From Aciduricibacillus chroicocephali (GTDB lineage: Bacteria; Bacillota; Bacilli; Bacillales; Amphibacillaceae), in the NCBI RefSeq assembly GCF_030762805.1, contig NZ_CP129113.1:1006001-1070000 (forward strand): a stretch of 64,000 bases of DNA, written 5' to 3'. This document shows positions 7,967 to 16,384 of the stretch, piece after piece. The translations under genes and the position numbers were made by a program. Positions within the stretch are counted from its first letter, which is position 1; each line of letters begins with the position of its first letter. The notes under the pieces are model-generated. The model saw nothing but the letters and a program-made list of their open reading frames with translations, was not told where the DNA came from and did no database searches.

Positions 7967-8044
7967 ATGAGGAAATTATTGGTGAAACTACTCTCACATA
8001 TGGATTGGGAGGTTTTCACATGGATGTTTTCTCATTTGAAATAG
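7967..8044 (+). CDS. 25-residue leader-type ORF (possible)
   Basis: ATG at 7967 has AAAAAGG eight bases before it and opens 'MRKLLVKLLSHMDWEVFTWM' plus FSHLK, a basic and aromatic peptide. It overlaps the start of the next gene at 8020 in another frame and spans its ribosome site, so translating it would affect initiation there. It may be a coupling leader or a chance frame. Confidence 0.3.
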   Translation: MRKLLVKLLSHMDWEVFTWMFSHLK

Positions 8045-8364
8045 AAGTATTATGGCCAATGATTTTGTGCCTTTTTTTATTCACTTTTATATACATACTT
8101 TTGCTTCCACTAGCTAAGTGGATTGTGCAGGCCGGTGCAACGCGTCTCCTTGCCTATTTGGCGAGCGGGTCTTTTTGTGTTGGTGTTTTGTATTCATGTA
8201 TGCTAGTAGCTCCGAATCTTGTCCAGAGGTTCGATATTCGTTTGCCACTACAATATTTCGCATGTTTTGGTCTTGCTCTTGGTCTCATTCGTTTAATCGG
8301 AGGACGAACAGGGAGGAGAGCACAGGCAGCTAATTATTATAAAGGAAGGCAGTCAGGTCAATAA
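8020..8364 (+). CDS. Three-span membrane protein, unknown
   Basis: A 114-residue protein with hydrophobic segments near residues 8-30, 42-65 and 78-95 and a basic tail 'GGRTGRRAQAANYYKGRQ'. I do not recognise a family. The ATG at 8020 was chosen because GGGAGG lies seven bases before it; an in-frame start five codons earlier overlaps that site. It is 86 bases after the Spo0E-type gene and could share its promoter. It ends inside a bidirectional terminator shared with ykyB. Confidence 0.65.
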   Translation: MDVFSFEIEVLWPMILCLFLFTFIYILLLPLAKWIVQAGATRLLAYLASGSFCVGVLYSCMLVAPNLVQRFDIRLPLQYFACFGLALGLIRLIGGRTGRRAQAANYYKGRQSGQ

Positions 8365-8380
8365 ACCTGACTGCCTTTTA
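8346..8380. terminator. Bidirectional terminator
   Basis: AAGGCAGTCAGGT and ACCTGACTGCCTT pair perfectly over 13 bases with a six-base loop. It overlaps the 3' ends of the membrane protein gene and of ykyB. Confidence 0.85.
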
Positions 8381-8845
8381 TCTTTTTGTACGATAATTTG
8401 GAGTGCCGTTCCGCCAATCGAGTTTGCCAAGAGAAGAAGGCGTATAGCTGGAGTATGTTGAAGTTTGTACAGAAGCGTCATTCCGTTTCGGTTGCAATCC
8501 AATATATTTGGAAATAATTCGCTTCGCTTCCGAAAGAGGCATTTTCGTTTGGGGATTCCGATAGTTCTGGTCTTGCTCTCCAAGGTGCTTCAGTTTTTTG
8601 AAATCCTCCTTGGTTGGCGGTATATGGAAGTAATACTGGGCAACTTTTATAAGCAGAGTAGAATGCTGACTACTCATTTTTGGATTTTCTGAAAAATGAA
8701 GTCCAATTTTTTTCGCTTTGTTTTCTTTAAGCAGTTTTTCAATTGCGGATTTCTTTAAATAGTAGAGATGTTGCGGTTCTGGAGCTGTCTTCGCATGGCG
8801 GTTGATCGTGTAGAGCGCTTTTGCCAATTCTTCCGTAGAAATCAA
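8378..8845 (-). CDS. ykyB: YkyB-like protein
   Basis: A 155-residue protein matching the YkyB family: 'LYTINRHAKTAPEPQHLYYL' at residues 11-30, then 'KKIGLHFS' and 'PPTKEDFKKL', 'SYRNP'-like 'NYRNPQTKMPLSEAK'. Function is unknown in the family. The start is TTG, preceded by GGGAGG nine bases away. The C-terminal 35 residues are polar and probably flexible. It is next to ykuE, darB and ykuT as in the B. subtilis ykyB-yku region. Confidence 0.88.
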   Translation of the reverse strand: MISTEELAKALYTINRHAKTAPEPQHLYYLKKSAIEKLLKENKAKKIGLHFSENPKMSSQHSTLLIKVAQYYFHIPPTKEDFKKLKHLGEQDQNYRNPQTKMPLSEAKRIISKYIGLQPKRNDASVQTSTYSSYTPSSLGKLDWRNGTPNYRTKR

Positions 8846-8913
8846 ATCTGGTTACCTCCCGATTTCAGGCTAGGACAAGCCTATACCAAATTATCAGTGT
8901 TTGCAATAAGAAC

Positions 8914-8946
8914 TAAGCCGCCACTTATAATATCGACAGCGGCTTA
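8914..8946 (-). terminator. Possible terminator after ykuE
   Basis: TAAGCCGC and GCGGCTTA pair over eight bases with a 17-base loop just after the minus-strand ykuE stop. The following T tract is poor. Confidence 0.45.
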
Positions 8947-8949
8947 TGG

Positions 8950-9807
8950 TCAAACTTTGTTGCTAAGCGTATAGCAATGGACTTCAGGCTTGCAAAGAAA
9001 TCTGTATGGGAGACGGGTTGTGCCAATGCCACTATTCACATAAAGATCCAAGTTACGGCTGCGATCATTGAAATCGTATTTTCCTCGGATGTACTTGGTC
9101 GCATAGGAAGGTGTATAAAGGCTTCCAAGGAAAGGTAAACGAATCTGTCCTCCATGGCTGTGTCCCGAAAGCTGCAAATCTACAGGATATGATCTTGCTA
9201 TATCAGCGAAATCCGGTGCATGCGAGAGTAGAATGGTGAAGTGCTCTGAAGGAGCGTTGTGGAGCGCTGCATCAATATCTGGACGGCCAAGGCTCATATC
9301 ATCTATGCCTGCTATCGTGATTGCTGCATTTCCTCTATTGATTATCTGGTGTTCATTCAACAGGAGGGTAAACCCAGCCTTGTTCATCAGATTTTTCAAT
9401 ATAGTAGTACCATTCCCGCCATGGTCATGATTGCCGTAGATCCATAATTTATCTTTTGCATCAAAGGTACGAAGCGCATCAATCAACTGATCATTCCAGT
9501 TATAAAGGTCAGGACGATCAACAAGGTCACCAGTAAATACAATAAGATCTGGTTGCAGTTCGTTTACTTCTATTGCCAATTGTCGCAGCTGTTTCACTGT
9601 ATATTGAAATCCAATATGCGTATCTGAAAATTGAACAATGCGATAGTTGTCGAATTGGGCTGGCAGTCTGCCAGATGAAATGGTTTCCCGACGAATTGCA
9701 AGCATAGCCGGCTCAATATCGCGTGCATAATAATATGTACCACCAGAAGCCCCTGCAAAAGCAAGTAAACTGCCAAATGTCTTTTTCAGAAAAGTTCTTC
9801 TGTTCAT
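8950..9807 (-). CDS. ykuE: Tat-exported metallophosphoesterase YkuE
   Basis: A 285-residue calcineurin-type phosphoesterase. After the N-terminal 'MNRRTFLKKTFGSLLAFAG' twin-arginine signal come the metal motifs 'FSDTHIG', 'FTGDLVDR', 'YGNHDHGG', 'LLSHAPDF' and 'LSGHSHGGQ'. B. subtilis YkuE is exported by the Tat system and held in the cell wall; its substrate is not settled, with phospholipid headgroups proposed for related enzymes. The start is the second ATG, with GAAAGG seven bases upstream and the twin arginine right after it. Confidence 0.92.
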   Translation of the reverse strand: MNRRTFLKKTFGSLLAFAGASGGTYYYARDIEPAMLAIRRETISSGRLPAQFDNYRIVQFSDTHIGFQYTVKQLRQLAIEVNELQPDLIVFTGDLVDRPDLYNWNDQLIDALRTFDAKDKLWIYGNHDHGGNGTTILKNLMNKAGFTLLLNEHQIINRGNAAITIAGIDDMSLGRPDIDAALHNAPSEHFTILLSHAPDFADIARSYPVDLQLSGHSHGGQIRLPFLGSLYTPSYATKYIRGKYDFNDRSRNLDLYVNSGIGTTRLPYRFLCKPEVHCYTLSNKV

Positions 9808-10016
9808 CGTGCCAACCTTTCTATAAACCAATAATACTATTCTATGAGTATAACACGAAAAGCGGTTACATACATCACGTTAGAAGCATTATAAAAAGTA
9901 ATGAAATCCTCATTTTGAATTGGGATAAATTCCGGTCTTTATGCTAAACTGTAAATGTGCTCATAATATAAAGAGCGTATAAAGAAATAGAAGATTTACC
10001 AAAAGGGGCGGAACAA

Positions 10017-10478
10017 ATGACCATGATTCACGATCAGCTCTCACAGGCACCAAAAGTTGGTGAGCTGATGATTCCCGGAGAAAAGGTGGCCCATGTCCAA
10101 CTGAATAATCCTTTGGAACATGCTTTGCTCGTCCTGGTCAAATCCGGATACTCTGCTGTTCCTGTGCTGGATACTTCATATAAACTGGCTGGCCTGATCA
10201 GCAAGACAATGATTTTGAATCAAGTAATGGGTCTTGAGCGTTTTGAAATGGAAAGACTCTCTGAGATAAAAGTGCAAGAGATTATGGATGAGGAATTGCC
10301 GAATCTAAGTAAAGAAGATTCTTTCATGAAAGGGCTTAAACTTGTTATCGACCATCCATTTGTTTGTATTCAGGATGAAGAAGGGTACTTTGAAGGTATA
10401 CTTACGAGAAGAGCGATACTAAAACGTGTCAACCGTGCGTTTTATGAAGCAATAGCAGAAAAGAAGGATAATGCCTAA
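10017..10478 (+). CDS. darB: c-di-AMP receptor with CBS pair, DarB/CbpB
   Basis: A 153-residue protein of two CBS motifs: 'VGELMIPGEKVAHVQ' to 'YSAVPVLD' and 'VQEIMDEELPNL' to 'FVCIQDEEGYFEGILTRRAI'. It matches YkuL, renamed DarB in B. subtilis and CbpB in Listeria, which binds c-di-AMP. In the apo form B. subtilis DarB stimulates the (p)ppGpp synthase Rel and pyruvate carboxylase, both of which are known partners; pyc is in this window at 34 kb. It converges with ykuT, the two genes meeting in a shared terminator. Confidence 0.88.
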   Translation: MTMIHDQLSQAPKVGELMIPGEKVAHVQLNNPLEHALLVLVKSGYSAVPVLDTSYKLAGLISKTMILNQVMGLERFEMERLSEIKVQEIMDEELPNLSKEDSFMKGLKLVIDHPFVCIQDEEGYFEGILTRRAILKRVNRAFYEAIAEKKDNA

Positions 10479-10494
10479 TTTGGGCATTATCCTT
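10464..10494. terminator. Bidirectional terminator within gene ends
   Basis: AAGGATAATGCC pairs with GGCATTATCCTT. It overlaps the last codons of both darB and the convergent ykuT. Confidence 0.8.
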
Positions 10495-11311
10495 CTTCAT
10501 TTTGGTCTTTGGATTGTTGCTGTTCTTTTTCAAAGGCAAGCTGAATTTGTTTCCGGATGTCTCTTTCACATTGGAATTGCTGGCCGCTGGCGGTTTGTCC
10601 AACAATGCGTAACACTGCGTTTGAAGCATCGAGATTTTGGACTCCGAGCAGATGAGGGCCGTCTGTGAAACGTATGTCATTTCTGAAGTGTGCGCATACA
10701 TCTTCAAGGATTGCAAGAGCACGGTCGATTTCTTTGTCACGAGGCACAGTAAAGTCGACAAGAGCCCGCATATTCCCGCGCGAATGGTTGGCAACATTTG
10801 TAATATTTCGGTTCGGAATGTAGTTCAGTGTCCCATCAAATGAACGAATTTTAGTCGTTCTTAATCCTACTTCTTCTACAATACCATCTACGGAACCGAT
10901 TGTTACGTAGTCATCGATTTCCAACTGCCATTCAAGCAGTATGAAGAAACCTGTTACAACATCACTTACAATCCCTTGGGCTCCAAAACCTATTGCTAGA
11001 CCTACGACACCAGCACCAGCAAGCAGTGGTCCAATTGGAATTTTAAGTACATCGAATATCATTATGATAAGGATAAAGAAAAGAATATAGAAATAGACAT
11101 TGCTTAAAAGCTTCTCGAGTGTTTTAATCCTGCCTGGCTTAATTTTCTTTGAATTACCGGTTTTCGTAAGGACTTTACTAATAATTTTCTTCCCAACAGG
11201 CAGTAATATAAGGAAAAGAACAATTAATACAACAATTATAAGGGAATTAGAAAGAAATACTGCAACCCAGCTATCGTCATTTTTTGTCAGTTGTTTGAAT
11301 AATTTTTGCAT
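10487..11311 (-). CDS. ykuT: Small-conductance mechanosensitive channel YkuT
   Basis: A 274-residue MscS-family channel with three N-terminal membrane spans; the pore helix is 'PLLAGAGVVGLAIGFGAQGI' followed by 'VSDVVTGFFILLE', and the cytoplasmic beta domain carries 'IRSFDGTLNYIPNRNITNV'. It releases solutes on hypo-osmotic shock. A Gln/Asn-rich acidic tail ends the chain. It lies between two potassium-system genes (ktrD and ktrC) and a c-di-AMP receptor, an osmotic neighbourhood partly conserved in Bacillus. Confidence 0.9.
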   Translation of the reverse strand: MQKLFKQLTKNDDSWVAVFLSNSLIIVVLIVLFLILLPVGKKIISKVLTKTGNSKKIKPGRIKTLEKLLSNVYFYILFFILIIMIFDVLKIPIGPLLAGAGVVGLAIGFGAQGIVSDVVTGFFILLEWQLEIDDYVTIGSVDGIVEEVGLRTTKIRSFDGTLNYIPNRNITNVANHSRGNMRALVDFTVPRDKEIDRALAILEDVCAHFRNDIRFTDGPHLLGVQNLDASNAVLRIVGQTASGQQFQCERDIRKQIQLAFEKEQQQSKDQNEEG

Positions 11312-11476
11312 TTTGAGCTCCTCTCGTTGTCGAAAAATGTGCTAAAACTACATTAACAATAAGTCGTATGGAAAATCAAGAAAGACAGATGATTTTACGA
11401 TGACGATACTTCTCGCAACTGTAAGCCCATTATGTTAGAATGAGAAAACCAAATGAGCTGCAATGGAGGAAAAAGG

Positions 11477-12160
11477 ATGAAGCGCGAATTTGCCGTAATT
11501 GGGCTTGGCCGTTTCGGAGGAAGCATTTGCCGGGAATTAAGCATGGAAGGCATGGATGTGCTTGCTATTGATGTAGATGAAGATAAAGTGAATGAGTTCA
11601 AGAACTTTGCATCTTATGCAGTAATCGCTGACTCAACTGATGAAGCGGCACTGAAAGAGCTTGGTATAAAAAATATAGACCATGTTATAGTGGCCATTGG
11701 CGACAATATTCAAGCGAGTATTCTGACGACTGTCATTTTAACAGATCTTGGTATTAAAAAAATCACAGTAAAAGCACAGAATGACTATCATGAGAAAATC
11801 CTCAAAAAGATAGGGGCAGATCAGGTTGTTCATCCGGAGCGGGATATGGGTAAGAGAATTGCCCATAATATTATCTCCAACAACATCCTTGATTATTTAG
11901 AGCTATCTGATGAACACAGTATTGTTGAAGTTAAAGTGGGGGAAAGGATGCTTGGCAAAACGCTTGTCGATCTTGATATTCGTGCCAATTACGGTTGTAA
12001 CGTTGTTGCTATTAAGCGAGGCAAGGAGATCAACGTTTCACCAAGCGCTGATGATGCTTTGCAGAAGAGTGACATTTTAATTGTAATAGGAGCAGACAAT
12101 GATATTTCTCGCTTTGAACGCCATCTTGTCGTAGATGATGATGATGACGAAGATCTATAA
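11477..12160 (+). CDS. ktrC: Potassium uptake gating subunit KtrC
   Basis: A 227-residue RCK protein: N-terminal Rossmann domain with 'VIGLGRFGGSICREL' and 'DVDEDKVNEF', then an RCK_C domain with 'HSIVEVKVGERMLGKTL'. It forms the octameric ring that gates KtrD-type channels in response to ATP/ADP; the RCK_C domain binds c-di-AMP in homologues. A run of six Asp near the end is an odd acidic tail. The second ATG was chosen because GGAGG sits seven bases before it. Upstream of rnjA as in B. subtilis. Confidence 0.93.
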   Translation: MKREFAVIGLGRFGGSICRELSMEGMDVLAIDVDEDKVNEFKNFASYAVIADSTDEAALKELGIKNIDHVIVAIGDNIQASILTTVILTDLGIKKITVKAQNDYHEKILKKIGADQVVHPERDMGKRIAHNIISNNILDYLELSDEHSIVEVKVGERMLGKTLVDLDIRANYGCNVVAIKRGKEINVSPSADDALQKSDILIVIGADNDISRFERHLVVDDDDDEDL

Positions 12161-12180
12161 TTCAATTCTATTCCAATAAA

Positions 12181-12215
12181 AACCTGTCCCAAATTAATTT
12201 GGGACAGGTTTTTCG
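12181..12215 (+). terminator. Terminator after ktrC
   Basis: A perfect 30-base palindrome (12181-12210, core CAAATTAATTTG) followed by five T and C. Confidence 0.85.
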
Positions 12216-12274
12216 CTATTTACAAAAGGCTATAGTATAGAGGAGTGTTTCGATTAGAGAAGGAGTTGTTCATA

Positions 12275-13993
12275 GTGGAAAAAAGGACAGGTGCGATTCT
12301 CGCTGATCAGCTGATTGATTGGGGAGTTGAACATATATATGGCATGCCAGGGGATTCCATTAATGAATTTATGGATGATCTACGAGAACGACAGGATGCT
12401 TTAAAGTATATTCAAATTAGACATGAAGAAGTTGGAGCGCTTGCGGCTAGTTCTTATGCCAAACTTACTGGAAAGCTTGGCGTCTGTATGTCAATTGCTG
12501 GGCCGGGCGCAATTCACCTCCTTAATGGTCTGTATGATGCTAAAGAAGACGGTGTTCCAGTGCTTGCCATAGTTGGCCAAGTAGCAAGTAATAAAATGGG
12601 AACAGGAACTTTCCAAGAGGTGAATTTGGATCGTGTATTTCAAGATGTAGCTGTGTATTGTCAACAAGCGCAATCAAGTGCCCAACTTCCCGATATGCTG
12701 AATATTGCTATTAAGAAGGCCTACAGCAAGGGCGGTGTCTCTGTACTGATTGTACCGGACGACTTGTTTGCAGAAAAACAGAATGTGTCCCCAGCTCTTA
12801 CATCTCGTGCATTTTCACAACCGAAAGTCATGCCTGGTGAGCAAAGCTTAGCTAGAGCTGTCCAGATGATCAATGAAGCAAAGAAACCAATAATCTTAGC
12901 AGGAAGAGGGACTAGATCTGCGAAAGAAGAGTTGCTATCATTTGCCGAGAGGATCGGGGCACCGATCTGTTTTGCTTTGCTGGGAAAAGGAATCTTACCA
13001 GATTATCATGAGCTAAATCTTGGCCAGCATGGACAAATTGGTACAAAACCTGCATATGAAGCAATGATGGAAGCGGATTTACTCATTATAGCAGGTTCAT
13101 CATTCCCTTACAGAGAATTTCTCCCTGATAAGGTTAAGTCAATTCAGATTGAAATCGACCAAAGCAAACTCGGAACGATTTATCCAGTTGATTTAGGATT
13201 GTGTGGAGACGCGAAGGTTGTACTTGACCTGTTGACAGCAACAGTTGAGGCTAAACAAGATAGGACATTCTTAGAGAAGTATAAGAAAAAGATGGAAACC
13301 TGGTTTAAGCATATTGAGAGGGAAAAGATGGATAACAGAAAACCAATGCAGGCTCCACAAGTGATGAATGTACTTGATAAAGTTGTTGATGATCATGCAA
13401 TCATTTCATGTGATGTAGGGAACGTGACAGTCTGGACCACACGTTACTTCCCATTTACGAATCAAGATTTTCTCGTATCAGGAAGACTGGCCACAATGGG
13501 ATGTGGGCTACCTGGAGCAATTGCCTCTCAACTTGCTTATCCTGACAGGCAAGTAGTAGCGATTTGTGGTGATGGAGGTTTTGCGATGGTCATGCATGAT
13601 TTCATTACTGCAGTGAAATATGAGTTACCAATAAAAATCATTGTACTTAATAATAGTAAAATCGGCATGATTAAATATGAGCAAGCGGGTCAGGGACACT
13701 TGAACTATGAGACAGATCTAGGTGAAGTGGACTTTGCGGCTTTTGCTAGAAGTTGTGGGGGAGATGGCTTCAGAGCTAATTCTATCGAGGAATTGGATCA
13801 AGCAGTACAACAGGCATTTTTATCAAAGAAGCCGGTAATAATTGATGCTGTCATCGAAGATAAGGCTCCGCTGCCTGGAAAGATTGGTTATCAGCAAGCG
13901 ATTAAGTACTCTGAATTCCTAGTGAAGAATTTCTTTAAAAATAAAAAGATTGAATTTCCGAATCTCGCTGAAACGACGCGCCGTATATTCTAA
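12275..13993 (+). CDS. ydaP: Pyruvate oxidase-type ThDP enzyme (YdaP-like)
   Basis: A 572-residue thiamine diphosphate enzyme. Residues about 1-165 hold the N-terminal ThDP domain with the catalytic Glu in 'IRHEEVGALAA' and 'GPGAIHLLNGLYDAK'; the centre has the FAD/regulatory domain; the C-terminal domain holds the cofactor motif 'CGDGGFAMVMHDF...LNNSKIG'. Length and details fit YdaP pyruvate oxidases, which turn pyruvate into acetate (or acetyl phosphate) and CO2; in B. subtilis the gene is under general stress control. Acetolactate synthase is less likely because no small subunit is present. The GTG start has AAGGAG ten bases upstream. Between ktrC and rnjA it is an extra gene relative to B. 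subtilis. Confidence 0.82.
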   Translation: MEKRTGAILADQLIDWGVEHIYGMPGDSINEFMDDLRERQDALKYIQIRHEEVGALAASSYAKLTGKLGVCMSIAGPGAIHLLNGLYDAKEDGVPVLAIVGQVASNKMGTGTFQEVNLDRVFQDVAVYCQQAQSSAQLPDMLNIAIKKAYSKGGVSVLIVPDDLFAEKQNVSPALTSRAFSQPKVMPGEQSLARAVQMINEAKKPIILAGRGTRSAKEELLSFAERIGAPICFALLGKGILPDYHELNLGQHGQIGTKPAYEAMMEADLLIIAGSSFPYREFLPDKVKSIQIEIDQSKLGTIYPVDLGLCGDAKVVLDLLTATVEAKQDRTFLEKYKKKMETWFKHIEREKMDNRKPMQAPQVMNVLDKVVDDHAIISCDVGNVTVWTTRYFPFTNQDFLVSGRLATMGCGLPGAIASQLAYPDRQVVAICGDGGFAMVMHDFITAVKYELPIKIIVLNNSKIGMIKYEQAGQGHLNYETDLGEVDFAAFARSCGGDGFRANSIEELDQAVQQAFLSKKPVIIDAVIEDKAPLPGKIGYQQAIKYSEFLVKNFFKNKKIEFPNLAETTRRIF

Positions 13994-13994
13994 T

Positions 13995-14034
13995 AAAAAA
14001 AGTGATGAAGCTTTTACAGCTCCATCACTTTTTT
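13995..14034. terminator. Bidirectional terminator
   Basis: AAAAAAAGTGATG and CATCACTTTTTT pair with an inner AGC/GCT pair; it ends the pyruvate oxidase gene and the convergent rnjA. Confidence 0.85.
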
Positions 14035-14035
14035 A

Positions 14036-15703
14036 TTATACTTCCATAATAATTGGAAGTACCATTGGGCGACGCTTTGTGCGTTCATACAAGAATGGTG
14101 AAATCGTATCGGTAATTTCATTTTTAATTTCGGACCATTGAGTCGTTCTGCGGTCCATTACCCGGTTCAAATGATCAGAAACGAGCTTCTGTGCTTCGTT
14201 AATCAAGTCTTCTGACTCACGCATGTAAACGAAGCCACGAGAAATGATATCAGGGCCTGAAGCAATCTTGAATTCCTTCATATTAATGCTGACTACGACG
14301 ATAACAAGTCCTTCTTCAGATAGGATGCGACGGTCACGCAATACAATATTGCCGATATCGCCAATACCTTTACCATCTACATAGACTGTACCAGAAGGGA
14401 TTTTACCAGAAATGGTAGCTTGATCTTTACCAAGCGCAAGGACATCTCCGTTATCCATAATGAATGAATTCTCCATAGGCACATCGCATGCTTCAGCAAG
14501 CTTGGCATGCTGCTTAAGCATTCTATATTCACCATGTATAGGCAAGAAGTATTTAGGTTGAATCAAACGGAGCATAAGCTTCATTTCTTCCTGGCTACCG
14601 TGACCAGAAGTATGAATATTGCTTAGACGGCCATGAATGACATCGGCTCCAGCTCTAGAAAGCTTGTCAATAGTACGGCTGACACTAACTGTGTTCCCTG
14701 GAATTGGAGAAGAAGAGAATACAACTGTGTCTCCAGGAATAATTTGAATATGACGGTGTGTGCCATTGGCGATGCGGGAAAGCGCAGCCATCGGCTCACC
14801 CTGTGAACCAGTGCATAGTATGCAGATTTGATCAGCAGACATGCGATTGATCTGATTTGGCTCAATGAATGTGTCTTTAGGAGCCTGGATATAGCCAAGT
14901 TCCTGTCCAATTGTAATGGCTGACTCCATGCTTCGACCGAAAACGGCTACTTTACGGCCGAATTTAACAGCATTTTCGATAACTTGCTGCAAACGGTAGA
15001 TATTAGATGCAAATGTTGCGAAAATCAAGCGTCCATCAGTTTTGCTGAAAATATCATTAATACTTTCACCAACAACTCGCTCAGACATTGTAAAGCCCGG
15101 TACTTCACTGTTTGTACTATCAGAAAGCAGGCAAAGCACACCTTCTTTTCCGATTTCGGCCATTTTAGCTAGGTTCGCGGGTTCTCCAACAGGTGTAAAG
15201 TCGAATTTGAAATCACCTGTATGAACAATGTTACCTGGTGGTGTTTTAACTACGATACCATAGGAGTCCGGGATACTATGTGTTGTACGGAAGAAGCTGA
15301 CAGATGTTTTGCGGAACTTGATTACATCATCTTCTTCAATAGGAATCAGCTTTGCGTTACGCAATAGACCATGCTCTTCAAGCTTGTTTCGGATTAGTCC
15401 AAGTGCCAATTTGCCACTATAGATTGGAATGTTCACCTGGCGTAGAAGGAAAGGGATTCCGCCGATATGATCTTCGTGTCCATGTGTTATGAACAAGCCT
15501 TTGATTTTGTCCTTATTTTGTACAATGTAAGTGTAATCCGGGATGACATAGTCGATTCCGAGCAAATCATCTTCTGGGAATTTTACACCGGCATCAATAA
15601 GAATAATTTCATCCTGGAACTGAACGCCATAAGTGTTTTTGCCGATTTCTGAAAGGCCGCCAAGAGCGAAAACGGCAGCTTGGTCATTTTTTACAAATTT
15701 CAT
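14036..15703 (-). CDS. rnjA: Ribonuclease J1
   Basis: A 555-residue metallo-beta-lactamase and beta-CASP ribonuclease with 5'-to-3' exonuclease and endonuclease activity, central to mRNA turnover and 16S rRNA maturation. The zinc motif 'HGHEDH' is at residues 74-79, with 'VHTGDFKFD' and the C-terminal '[10 protein letters not shown]' and '[11 protein letters not shown]' also seen. Length is standard. It follows rpoY by three bases on the minus strand, the conserved rpoY-rnjA pair. Confidence 0.96.
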   Translation of the reverse strand: MKFVKNDQAAVFALGGLSEIGKNTYGVQFQDEIILIDAGVKFPEDDLLGIDYVIPDYTYIVQNKDKIKGLFITHGHEDHIGGIPFLLRQVNIPIYSGKLALGLIRNKLEEHGLLRNAKLIPIEEDDVIKFRKTSVSFFRTTHSIPDSYGIVVKTPPGNIVHTGDFKFDFTPVGEPANLAKMAEIGKEGVLCLLSDSTNSEVPGFTMSERVVGESINDIFSKTDGRLIFATFASNIYRLQQVIENAVKFGRKVAVFGRSMESAITIGQELGYIQAPKDTFIEPNQINRMSADQICILCTGSQGEPMAALSRIANGTHRHIQIIPGDTVVFSSSPIPGNTVSVSRTIDKLSRAGADVIHGRLSNIHTSGHGSQEEMKLMLRLIQPKYFLPIHGEYRMLKQHAKLAEACDVPMENSFIMDNGDVLALGKDQATISGKIPSGTVYVDGKGIGDIGNIVLRDRRILSEEGLVIVVVSINMKEFKIASGPDIISRGFVYMRESEDLINEAQKLVSDHLNRVMDRRTTQWSEIKNEITDTISPFLYERTKRRPMVLPIIMEV

Positions 15704-15706
15704 ATT

Positions 15707-15916
15707 CTACAACCGCTCCAATTCATATTTTTCGGATTCTTGTTCGTAGGCAAGATGCGCTTCGTCGAGCGGCTGTACGAGTTCAATGTTGTAATCGCGA
15801 TCTGCCAGTTTACGGCGCACTTCACGTACGGAATCCGCCTCAACATATAGACTTTTTGTTCTTTCACGAATAGGAGCTTCAAGCGAAGACTCCTGGAATA
15901 ATACTTTGTATACCAT
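15707..15916 (-). CDS. rpoY: RNA polymerase epsilon subunit
   Basis: A 69-residue protein beginning '[20 protein letters not shown]' and containing '[20 protein letters not shown]', the signature of the firmicute-specific epsilon subunit (YkzG). It binds near the catalytic core of RNA polymerase and has been linked to phage defence and to rescue of stalled polymerase. It is coupled to rnjA, and the pair is preceded by a roughly 450-base leader. Confidence 0.95.
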   Translation of the reverse strand: MVYKVLFQESSLEAPIRERTKSLYVEADSVREVRRKLADRDYNIELVQPLDEAHLAYEQESEKYELERL

Positions 15917-16070
15917 TTCATCTCTCCTAATTTTTTGCAGACAAATACGAATGGCTCTAAGCCATCCACTCTGCAGTTAATTTATATAAAAGCAAAACGC
16001 TTTTCCGCACCTTTGCAAGCGGACAGAAACCATCAATCTGGGACTGTCCTAATGGAAACCGACTTTAATA
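15917..16070 (-). other. Structured leader of rpoY-rnjA
   Basis: No gene is convincing here. Read on the minus strand, it shows GGACAG/CTGTCC (six pairs), CCGC/GCGG around 'TTGCAAAGGT', and AAAAGC/GCTTTT in succession, so the transcript leader of rpoY-rnjA may be folded. Nothing matches a riboswitch I know. Confidence 0.35.
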
Positions 16071-16166
16071 TTAACGGTTATCACTGCTGTATGTTGTTGG
16101 TACTCGCTTTCTTCCCAACAAATCCTTTAGACGTTTCTTCAGCTTTTCTTTAAGACGCCTCAACAT
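16071..16166 (-). CDS. 31-residue cationic peptide (possible)
   Basis: On the minus strand an ATG with AAGGAG 11 bases upstream opens a 31-residue frame starting 'MLRRLKEKLKKRLKDLLGRK'. The first 21 residues form a strongly basic amphipathic helix with heptad-like leucines; net charge is about +9. It lies in the leader of rpoY-rnjA. It may be a regulatory leader peptide, a small basic RNA-binding protein, or chance. I do not recognise it. Confidence 0.35.
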   Translation of the reverse strand: MLRRLKEKLKKRLKDLLGRKRVPTTYSSDNR

Positions 16167-16384
16167 GTGGAAGCCATCTCCTTCCCGAAGAATGATGAGA
16201 AAAGCGTCAAAACAAACAGAATACCGGCCCAATCCTACTTATCTATAGTATAATACGATTTGTGTAATAATTAAATAAAAATGTATGTTTTGCATGAAAT
16301 AATTCATTTCTATTGTAGACGTGAGAAGAAATTATATACGAAACAGCTGCTTGTGTGTGACTTTGTAAAGGGGCGGATTCTGGA

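Noticed and set aside
12181-12210. Perfect 30-base palindrome after ktrC as a special site
   Set aside because: It is followed by a T run right after a stop codon, so it is an ordinary terminator. The same applies to the palindrome at 51205-51234.
15935-16153. 72-residue plus-strand frame upstream of ykrA
   Set aside because: No ribosome site, odd composition, and it runs through the leader hairpins of rpoY.
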